From assembly GCA_910577995.1 (NCBI GenBank), contig CAJTND010000013.1, positions 1 to 37,122 of the forward strand: a DNA stretch of 37,122 nt, in the 5' to 3' direction. A program made the translations under genes and the position numbers. Positions 30,611 to 37,122 of this stretch are shown here, one piece after another (the first letter of the stretch is position 1; each line of letters starts with the position of its first letter). The notes under the pieces were generated by a model that saw only the letters and a list, made by a program, of their open reading frames with translations, did no database searches and had not been told where the DNA came from. The stretch is from an uncultured Christensenella sp. (GTDB taxonomy: Bacteria > Bacillota > Clostridia > Christensenellales > Pumilibacteraceae).

Positions 30611-33169
30611 ATGGATAAGACTTACGATCCGAAAAGCTTTGAACAGCGGATCAATAAAAGATGGCTTGACAACGGTTATTTCGCGCCCAAGCCCGGCAAA
30701 AAGAAAAAGAAGTTTTCTATCGTTTTGCCGCCGCCCAATATAACTGGTCAGCTGCACGTCGGTCACGCGATGAACGTGACGATACCCGATGCAATCGTGC
30801 GTTTCAAGCGCATGAAGGGCTATGAAACGCTCTGGCTGCCCGGTTACGATCACGCGTCCATATCTACCGAAATGAAAGTCGTGGAAGCGATGCGCAACGA
30901 GGGTCTTAGCAAAGCCGACGTAGGGCGCGACGGGTTTTTGGAGCGCGCCTGGGCGTGGAAGCGCAAGTACGGCGACCGTATAGTCGAGCAGCTCAAAACG
31001 CTCGGCGTAAGTCTCGATTGGTCGAGAATGGCGTTCACTATGGACGAACAGCGCGGCAAAGCCGTGCGCGAGGTGTTCGTCAAGCTTTACGACGAGGGTT
31101 ATATCTACCGCGGCGACCGTATAATCAACTGGTGTCCGTGCTGCAAGACGGCGATATCCGACGCCGAAGTCGATTACGTTACCGAACCGTCGCATCTTTG
31201 GCATATAAAATATCCGTTCAAGGACGGCAACGGCTACGTTACCGTTGCGACGACCAGACCGGAAACGCTCCTCGGCGATACCGCGGTCGCGGTCAATCCC
31301 AAGGACGCGCGTTATGCGGGAATGGAGGGGCGTATGCTCGTTCTTCCGCTCGTCGGCAGAGAGATCCCCATAGTTTTTGACGAATACGTGGAAAAGGATT
31401 TCGGCACGGGCGCGGTCAAGATAACGCCCGCTCACGACCCCAACGACTTCGAGGTAGGTAAGCGTCACGATCTGCCCGTCATCCGCGTCATGAACGACGA
31501 CGGCACGATGAACGGCGAGGCGGGCAAGTACGAGGGCATGACTCGCGAAGATGCGCGCGCCGCGATAGTCGCCGATCTGAGTGCGCAGGGTCTGCTCGAA
31601 AAGACCGAGGACTACACGCACAATGTCGGGCATTGCGAGCGCTGCAAGACCACCGTCGAGCCGATAGTATCCAAGCAGTGGTTCGTGCGCATGAAAGAGC
31701 TCGCCGAGCCCGCTATCGACGCGGTCAAGACGGGCAAGATAAAATTCATCCCCAAGCGTTTTGAAAAGACGTATTATAATTGGATGAACAATATCCGCGA
31801 CTGGTGCATATCGCGTCAGCTGTGGTGGGGTCACCGTATACCCGTTTTCTATTGCGACGCGTGCGGCAAGCAGACGGCGAGCAAGACCGATATAGACGTA
31901 TGTCCGCACTGCGGTGGCAAGCTCCGCCAAGATCCCGACGTGCTCGATACCTGGTTCTCGTCCGCGCTGTGGCCGTTCTCGACTATGGGCTGGCCCGACA
32001 ATACCGAGGATCTACAAAAGTTCTATCCGACGGATCTTCTCGTCACGGCATACGATATAATCACGCTGTGGGTGTCGCGCATGATATTCTCGGGCATCAA
32101 GTTCGTCGGCGACGTGCCTTTTAAGGAAGTGTATATCCACGGGCTTGTCCGCGACGGCTTGGGGCGCAAGATGAGCAAGTCGCTCGGCAACGGCGTCGAC
32201 CCGCTCGAAATAATATCGACTGCGGGCGCGGACGCGCTTAGGTTCTCGCTAGTCAACGGCATAGCGCGCGGCGGCGACGTTTGTTTTTCCAACAACTCGC
32301 TTAACGCGTACCGCAACTTTATGAACAAGCTCTACAATGCCGCACGGTTCGTGCTCGGCGCGTGCGAGAACGGCTACGCCGCGCGTCCCGTCGCACTGAC
32401 CGCGCCCGACGGCTGGCTTTTGGGCAAGCTCAACGCATTGATAGGCGCGGTCACTACGTCCATGAACAAATACGACGTAGGGCATGCGGCACAGCTCTTG
32501 TACGATTTTATCTGGGACGAGTTCTGCGATTGGTATATCGAGTTCGCCAAGATACAGCTCAAAACGGGCGATGCGAAGAATACCGCGGGACTGCTGCGGT
32601 ATGCGCTCGAAACGCTCGTCAAGCTCGTGCACCCGATAATACCGTTTATTACGACGGAGATATACGACAATATCCCCGGTTGCTCTGGCGAGCTTATGCT
32701 TTGCGATTATCCCGCAAAGAAGCGCGGCGACCACGGCGACGCCGAAAGACTTACCGAACGGCTCAAAGACTGCGTGCGCGCCGTGCGCAATCTTAAACAG
32801 ACCAATCAGGCGGTCGCGGCGCGTCCCGAGGTATACTGCGACGGCGACGACGAGCTTTGCGCGTTGCTTGGCTCGTACCTGCCGCAGCTTGCCAAGACCG
32901 AGGACGTCAAGCGCGGCGAGGTCGCAAACTGCGCGCTCATCGCGCTCGACGGGATAAAGATATACGTTCCGCTCGCGGACGCGGGCAAGGAGCGCGAACG
33001 GCTCGAAAAAGAGCTCGAACACGCGGAGAGCGAGCTCAGGCTCGCGCAGTCCAAGCTGAACAACGCGGGGTTCTGCGCTAAAGCGCCGCCCAAGCTTATC
33101 GAGGCGGAAAAAGAAAAGGTCAAGAGCTATACCGAGCGCATTGCGGCATTGAGAGAGAAGCTTTCTTGA
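30611..33169 (+). CDS. valS: Valine-tRNA ligase
   Basis: This class-I synthetase charges tRNA-Val. The 852-residue protein has the HIGH motif as PPPNITGQLHVGHAMN (41-56) and KMSKS as GLGRKMSKSLGN, the editing-domain signature TTRPETLLGDTAVAV, and a zinc-ribbon-like CDACGK plus CPHCGGK pair. It ends in the C-terminal coiled coil (from ERLEKELEHAESELRLAQ) typical of ValRS. The ATG follows GGAGA. It appears to be co-transcribed with the DUF4364, TSCPD and bioY genes downstream, which have no clear promoter of their own. Confidence 0.98.
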   Translation: MDKTYDPKSFEQRINKRWLDNGYFAPKPGKKKKKFSIVLPPPNITGQLHVGHAMNVTIPDAIVRFKRMKGYETLWLPGYDHASISTEMKVVEAMRNEGLSKADVGRDGFLERAWAWKRKYGDRIVEQLKTLGVSLDWSRMAFTMDEQRGKAVREVFVKLYDEGYIYRGDRIINWCPCCKTAISDAEVDYVTEPSHLWHIKYPFKDGNGYVTVATTRPETLLGDTAVAVNPKDARYAGMEGRMLVLPLVGREIPIVFDEYVEKDFGTGAVKITPAHDPNDFEVGKRHDLPVIRVMNDDGTMNGEAGKYEGMTREDARAAIVADLSAQGLLEKTEDYTHNVGHCERCKTTVEPIVSKQWFVRMKELAEPAIDAVKTGKIKFIPKRFEKTYYNWMNNIRDWCISRQLWWGHRIPVFYCDACGKQTASKTDIDVCPHCGGKLRQDPDVLDTWFSSALWPFSTMGWPDNTEDLQKFYPTDLLVTAYDIITLWVSRMIFSGIKFVGDVPFKEVYIHGLVRDGLGRKMSKSLGNGVDPLEIISTAGADALRFSLVNGIARGGDVCFSNNSLNAYRNFMNKLYNAARFVLGACENGYAARPVALTAPDGWLLGKLNALIGAVTTSMNKYDVGHAAQLLYDFIWDEFCDWYIEFAKIQLKTGDAKNTAGLLRYALETLVKLVHPIIPFITTEIYDNIPGCSGELMLCDYPAKKRGDHGDAERLTERLKDCVRAVRNLKQTNQAVAARPEVYCDGDDELCALLGSYLPQLAKTEDVKRGEVANCALIALDGIKIYVPLADAGKERERLEKELEHAESELRLAQSKLNNAGFCAKAPPKLIEAEKEKVKSYTERIAALREKLS

Positions 33170-33224
33170 TGCACGTCGCGATCGCGGCATAACGACGGAA
33201 ACGCCGAAGGGCGGGGAGCGGGGA

Positions 33225-33749
33225 TTGCAACAGTCCGACGAAGAATTACTCAATAAGCTGATAGTGTTGTTTGTTTTCGACAAGATGGATATCGCGCTCG
33301 ACGAAAAGACGATAATCATCATCTGCTATACGGACAACGGCTGGATAATGCCGATATACTGTATGGACACGATACAAAAATTAGTCAAAGCAAACTTCAT
33401 ACATCAGGTATCGCGCGGCGGCGATAAGCTGTATACGCTTACTCCCGACGGCAGGGTCTGTCTTGCCAATTTTTATTCGCGCATCCCCGAATCGCTCCGA
33501 CAGGAAATAAGCGACTACGTAAAGAAAAACCGTCTGCGCTTCAAGCAGGAGCAGGAATATAAGCATACTTATTATAAGAACGCGGACGGCACTTATACGG
33601 TATGGCTGCGTATCGTATCGCCGTCGTCGACGCTGATGGACCTCAAACTCGTCGTCGCCAATAACAGGACGGCGAAATACATACACGAAAACTGGCGTTC
33701 CAACGCCGCAAATATATATCTTATGCTCCAAGAGCATTTGATAGAGTAA
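33225..33749 (+). CDS. DUF4364 family protein
   Basis: The 174-residue protein matches the DUF4364 pattern: LLNKLIVLFVFDKMDIAL, an HTH-like NGWIMPIYCMDTIQKLV, then YTLTPDGRVCLANFYSRIP and a C-terminal beta region. It is a winged-helix-like, probably DNA-binding protein found across Clostridia, with unknown targets. The start is TTG at 33225 with GGGGAG a short distance upstream. It is 55 bases after valS. Confidence 0.85.
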   Translation: MQQSDEELLNKLIVLFVFDKMDIALDEKTIIIICYTDNGWIMPIYCMDTIQKLVKANFIHQVSRGGDKLYTLTPDGRVCLANFYSRIPESLRQEISDYVKKNRLRFKQEQEYKHTYYKNADGTYTVWLRIVSPSSTLMDLKLVVANNRTAKYIHENWRSNAANIYLMLQEHLIE

Positions 33750-33759
33750 AGGAGATATC

Positions 33760-34014
33760 ATGGAAAAGTACGAAACGCACGGAACATGCTCGCGCGAGAT
33801 AATGTTCGACGTAAAAGACCACAAGGTGACTTCCGTCAAGTTTATCCGCGGTTGTGCAGGCAATACGCAGGGCGTCGCCAAGCTCGCGATAGGTCGCGAT
33901 ATAGACGAACTGATCGAGCTGCTCGGCGGTATCGAGTGCCGCAACGGCACGTCCTGTCCCGATCAGTTTGCGCGCGCGCTCATCGAGTACAAAAAGACTC
34001 ATCCCGACGCATAA
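33760..34014 (+). CDS. TSCPD-domain (TIGR03905) small protein
   Basis: The 84-residue protein has the four-cysteine pattern of this family: HGTCSREIMFDV, RGCAGNTQGVAKL, and GGIECRNGTSCPDQFARAL, the last matching the TSCPD motif. The motif is also found at the C-terminus of B12-dependent ribonucleotide reductases and may bind a metal. The function is not established. The ATG follows AAGGAG, ten bases after the DUF4364 stop. Confidence 0.9.
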   Translation: MEKYETHGTCSREIMFDVKDHKVTSVKFIRGCAGNTQGVAKLAIGRDIDELIELLGGIECRNGTSCPDQFARALIEYKKTHPDA

Positions 34015-34023
34015 GGAGACGGC

Positions 34024-34641
34024 ATGAACGCGAGGCGGTTGGTTTCCATTGCCGTTTTTACGGCGCTCATCACGGTCGGCGGGCTCGTTTCCGTGCCGAT
34101 CCCGTTCGCGCAAGTCGAGCTTTCGTTCCAAACGCTGTTCGTCATAATGGCGGGCATGCTGCTCGGCGGACGCGACGGCGCGCTTGCCGTGCTTGTCTAT
34201 ATAGTCATGGGACTGTTGGGCTTGCCCGTATTCACACAGGGCGGCGGCGTGATGTATGTCTTTAAGCCGTCGTTCGGGTACCTGATAGGCTTCCCGATAG
34301 GCGCGTTTCTGTCGGGCGCGTTATGCTCGCGGCGTAAAGGCTTATCGCGCGGGCGCGCGTTCGTCTATGCGCTTATAGGCATGATACCCGTATATGCGAT
34401 AGGCGTGACGTATCAAACGCTGATACTTTATTATTACGTCGGCAGTGCGTGGGCGGCGGTCATAGGCGGGTTGCCCGCGATAGCCGTGCTCGCGCTCAAG
34501 GACGCTGTGCTTCTCGGGCTAGTTTCGTCGCTCTATCCCGCGCTGAGGCGCGCCGTCCGCGGCAGACGCGGCAAAGAAAAACGCGGCGCCGCATCCGTCG
34601 CAACGACGGACGCCGCCGTAAAGCTTCCGTCGGCTCAATAG
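34024..34641 (+). CDS. bioY: Biotin transporter BioY (ECF S-component)
   Basis: The 205-residue membrane protein has six predicted segments and BioY landmarks: RLVSIAVFTALITVGG at the start, FQTLFVIMAGMLLGGRDGALAV, the conserved FKPSFGYLIGFPIGAFLSG, and the final helix ALKDAVLLGLVSSLYPALRR. It imports biotin alone or with an ECF module; no ECF A/T genes are adjacent. The ATG follows AAGGAG, nine bases after the TSCPD gene. A terminator follows at 34665. Confidence 0.92.
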   Translation: MNARRLVSIAVFTALITVGGLVSVPIPFAQVELSFQTLFVIMAGMLLGGRDGALAVLVYIVMGLLGLPVFTQGGGVMYVFKPSFGYLIGFPIGAFLSGALCSRRKGLSRGRAFVYALIGMIPVYAIGVTYQTLILYYYVGSAWAAVIGGLPAIAVLALKDAVLLGLVSSLYPALRRAVRGRRGKEKRGAASVATTDAAVKLPSAQ

Positions 34642-34664
34642 TCGGACAATATCAAACAGTAATA

Positions 34665-34693
34665 AACGTCGTCGCATGAGCGGCGGCGTTTTT
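34665..34693 (+). terminator. Intrinsic terminator after bioY
   Basis: AACGTCGTCGC (34665-34675), loop ATGA, GCGGCGGCGTT (34680-34690), then TTT. Confidence 0.75.
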
Positions 34694-34770
34694 CTGTATA
34701 CCGATCGCCGCGCATTAAGCGTATGGTCAATGTGTACAAAAAGCGCGCTCAAAGTTTATGCGGTTTTAGG

Positions 34771-34799
34771 TTGATAACTAACGCGCGGTGATATATACT
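34771..34799 (+). promoter_or_regulatory. Promoter of the extended ABC ATPase gene
   Basis: TTGATA (34771-34776), 17 bases, TATACT (34794-34799), 33 bases before the ATG with AAGGAG in between. Confidence 0.6.
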
Positions 34800-34831
34800 A
34801 TATATACGAACAATCGAATAAGGAGAAAATT

Positions 34832-37093
34832 ATGGCAAGCTTGTCTTTAAGACACATTTACAAGGTCTATCCCGGCGGAGTCCGCGCCGTCAGCGACTTC
34901 AACCTCGATATAGACGACAAGGAGTTTATCGTATTCGTCGGTCCGTCCGGCTGCGGTAAGTCGACCACGCTCCGCATGATAGCCGGCTTGGAGGATATCT
35001 CGGCGGGCGAGCTGTATATCGACGACAAGCTCGTTAACGACGTCGAGCCCAAGGACCGCGATATAGCGATGGTCTTCCAGAACTACGCGCTTTATCCGCA
35101 TATGACCGTTTACGATAACATGGCGTTCGGTCTGAGACTGCGCCACGTTCCCGCTCAGGTCATAGACGAAAAAGTGCAGGAAGCGGCGAAGATACTCGGT
35201 ATAGAAGCGCTGTTGAGCCGCCGACCCAAAGCACTTTCGGGCGGTCAGCGTCAGCGCGTCGCGCTCGGTCGAGCGATCGTCCGCGAGCCCAAGGTATTCC
35301 TTTTGGACGAGCCGCTCAGCAACCTCGACGCAAAGCTGCGCGTACAGATGCGTACCGAGATAACCAAGATACACCACAGGCTCGCGACTACGTTTATATA
35401 TGTTACACACGACCAGACCGAGGCTATGACGATGGGCACGCGTATAGTCGTCATGAAGGACGGTATCGTCCAACAGGTCGATACGCCGACAACGCTTTAC
35501 GACAATCCCGCGAACCTCTTTGTCGCGTGCTTCCTCGGCTCGCCGCAAATGAACATCTTCAAGGCGAAGCTGATCGAAGAAAACGGCAACGTCTATGCCA
35601 AGATAGGCGAAACTAACAAAGTTCTTATCCCCAAATCCCGCGCCAAGCGCATAATCGACAAGTCCATACTCGATAAGAGCAGCGACGGCGGCGCGGAGGT
35701 GCTGTTCGGCATCCGTCCCGAGGACGTGCACTACGAGCAAAGCCTTGTCGAAGCTCATCCCGAATCGGTCATCGAGGCGACTGTCGACGTTATCGAAAAC
35801 CTCGGTAACGAAACGATACTCTATCTCAACGTCGATGGCAAGGACGATTATACTATAGCGAGAGTAAATTCGCGCTATTCGTTCGCGCAGGGCGACGTAG
35901 TAAAGATGTATCTCGCTACCGACCACACGCATCTTTTTGACACTCAGACCGAAATGACGCTCATGGGCGTTCCCGACTACAACCTGATACCGGCGCAGAC
36001 CGTCGCTATCGACGGCACGCTCGCGGTGGTGTTCGGCGACGTGTGCATCAAGCTCCCCGAAAGCGTTATTCGGCGCATCACCGACAACTCTGCGGTCAAC
36101 AGCAAGATAACCATTGGCATATCGCCCAAAGCATTCCTTAACGAACTGCCGGGCGAACAGGAAGCGGAAAATACCGATGCGGAAGCCGCCGCCGAGCAAA
36201 GACCCGAGCGCGTCGAGTATGTCAAGATCGAGGGCAAAGTCGAGTTCTGCGACAATTATCCGCGGTTCAAAGCGGTATATGCCAAGATACCCGGCTGCGA
36301 AAATAACGTTATCGTGTCCGTACCGCTTGACGAGAACGTATCGGGTGGCGAGGACATCGTGAGGTATATCGACCCGCGCGAAATTCAGCTTTTCGATGCG
36401 GACGGCAAGCGTATCATAGCCGATGCCTTCGTAACGGGCAACACGACATCCGGCACTGTTACCGAAAACCAGAACACCGTTATTTATAAGTTGAACGGCG
36501 CGAACGGCTCGCATAACAAGCTCAGCTTTGTCAACATCAAAAAGACCGACGCCGACAGCGCGCCCGTCAAGCTTTGCAATGTAAAGACGTCGGAGCAGGA
36601 AACGCCTATCCATATAGACAATAAGGGCTTCTCCATAGCGCGGCACGAGAGCAATGCCGACGGCGATATACAGATACTGCCGAAGATGGTCCTTACGGGC
36701 GTTATAAAACGTCTTGACGAGTACAGGCGCGATGCGTTCGTCACCGTCCAGATCCCCGGCTTCGACAGTGACGTGACGGCGGTCATCAACGACTTTTCGG
36801 GCTATAACACGGGCGACAAGATAAAGCTTGCGGTCGATCCCGCTTCCGTGACGATCGGTTCTTACGAGCCTATCGGGGAAGTTATAAAGAAAGGTCAGCC
36901 GCAGGGCGAGATAGACTATAAGGACTTCCTGTCCAAGCGCGAGAAAGAGCGCGCCGCGGAAAAAACCGTAAAAGCTGTAAAGACTTCCGAGCAGGCGGCT
37001 ACTGTCGATACGCCTGCGGACGAGAAAAAGCCGGCAAAAAAACCTGCGGCGAAAAAGCCTCCCGTCAAAAAACCGATAGCCAAAAATAAATAA
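34832..37093 (+). CDS. MsmK/UgpC-type sugar ABC ATPase with a long repeated C-terminal extension
   Basis: Residues 1-375 are a standard CUT1-type importer ATPase: Walker A GPSGCGKST (37-45), Q83, signature LSGGQRQRV (135-143), Walker B VFLLDEP (155-161), H193, then the regulatory domain with FGIRPEDVH (292-300) and a TOBE-like segment (about 314-370). The family usually ends near 370; here 380 more residues follow. Two segments, about 465-526 and 621-680, resemble each other (GKVEFCDNYPRFKAV against GVIKRLDEYRRDAFV, each followed by IPG and a DP near the end). The last 50 residues are Lys/Pro/Ala-rich. Such ATPases energise several sugar permeases; no permease is in the window. Confidence 0.92.
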   Translation: MASLSLRHIYKVYPGGVRAVSDFNLDIDDKEFIVFVGPSGCGKSTTLRMIAGLEDISAGELYIDDKLVNDVEPKDRDIAMVFQNYALYPHMTVYDNMAFGLRLRHVPAQVIDEKVQEAAKILGIEALLSRRPKALSGGQRQRVALGRAIVREPKVFLLDEPLSNLDAKLRVQMRTEITKIHHRLATTFIYVTHDQTEAMTMGTRIVVMKDGIVQQVDTPTTLYDNPANLFVACFLGSPQMNIFKAKLIEENGNVYAKIGETNKVLIPKSRAKRIIDKSILDKSSDGGAEVLFGIRPEDVHYEQSLVEAHPESVIEATVDVIENLGNETILYLNVDGKDDYTIARVNSRYSFAQGDVVKMYLATDHTHLFDTQTEMTLMGVPDYNLIPAQTVAIDGTLAVVFGDVCIKLPESVIRRITDNSAVNSKITIGISPKAFLNELPGEQEAENTDAEAAAEQRPERVEYVKIEGKVEFCDNYPRFKAVYAKIPGCENNVIVSVPLDENVSGGEDIVRYIDPREIQLFDADGKRIIADAFVTGNTTSGTVTENQNTVIYKLNGANGSHNKLSFVNIKKTDADSAPVKLCNVKTSEQETPIHIDNKGFSIARHESNADGDIQILPKMVLTGVIKRLDEYRRDAFVTVQIPGFDSDVTAVINDFSGYNTGDKIKLAVDPASVTIGSYEPIGEVIKKGQPQGEIDYKDFLSKREKERAAEKTVKAVKTSEQAATVDTPADEKKPAKKPAAKKPPVKKPIAKNK

Positions 37094-37122
37094 TAATCAT
37101 ATACCGCAGAAAGCGCGCCCGA

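Noticed and set aside
30557..31930. 457-residue minus-strand frame over valS
   Set aside because: valS is certain on the other strand; this frame also overlaps the valS promoter and has no coding signature.
34847..36646. 599-residue minus-strand frame opposite the ABC ATPase gene
   Set aside because: It is the antisense shadow of an unambiguous ATPase frame.

Overview
This window reads as a chromosomal segment of a Clostridia-type Firmicute, probably an uncultured gut lineage. The basis is gene content: DegV, DUF4364, a YkvI-type transporter, BioY, a TSCPD protein, DUF1893, and an asd-dapA-dapB run. Vegetative (-35 TTGACA / -10 TATAAT) promoters and GGAGG-type ribosome sites are abundant. 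Base composition is moderately G+C-rich and even, except for two A+T-rich spots: the left edge and one gene at 16.5-16.9 kb. The species assignment is inference.

Layout. 1-80: the right end of an IS3-family element (last transposase codons plus terminal inverted repeat). 133-5796 (minus strand): arginine biosynthesis, transcribed argC-argB-argD, then argF from its own promoter, followed by a coupled GNAT acetyltransferase and a DegV protein. 5797-6132: a 336-base divergent intergenic region with both flanking promoters and a candidate 47-residue Cys/His-rich small protein. 6133-8282 (plus): an aldo/keto reductase with a two-cluster ferredoxin tail, an ECF-S-like membrane protein and a DUF1893 protein. 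8370-10616: a YdeI-like protein, tRNA-Leu(CAA), a small acidic protein and a WYL regulator. 10773-16358 (plus): a large membrane protein with a decayed M28 peptidase domain, then a GH95-like glycosidase lacking expected catalytic residues. 16537-16884: an A+T-rich monooxygenase-fold gene, probably acquired. 17039-19714 (minus): asd-dapA-dapB for lysine/diaminopimelate, with dapA frameshifted in a run of eight G/C pairs. 19869-25672 (plus): an M20 peptidase followed by four uncharacterised proteins (a six-helix DUF624-like membrane protein, a 660-residue TPR-like protein, a helical-repeat protein and a two-TM protein) that form one apparent operon. 25765-26826: YkvI-like transporter. 26859-29747 (minus): an NMT1/THI5-type ABC importer with an extra 77-residue protein between ATPase and permease. 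29966-37093 (plus): a small membrane protein, valS, DUF4364, TSCPD, bioY, and a sugar-importer-type ABC ATPase whose C-terminus is doubled in length by repeated TOBE-like domains.

How the genes work together. argC, argB, argD and argF cover N-acetylglutamate to citrulline except for making acetylglutamate and releasing ornithine: no argJ, argA or argE is recognisable here, so the GNAT and M20 genes are the local candidates. asd, dapA and dapB give consecutive steps from aspartyl phosphate to tetrahydrodipicolinate. The most promising uncharacterised material is the 20.9-25.7 kb operon, the pseudo-peptidase and atypical GH95 pair, and the extended ABC ATPase.
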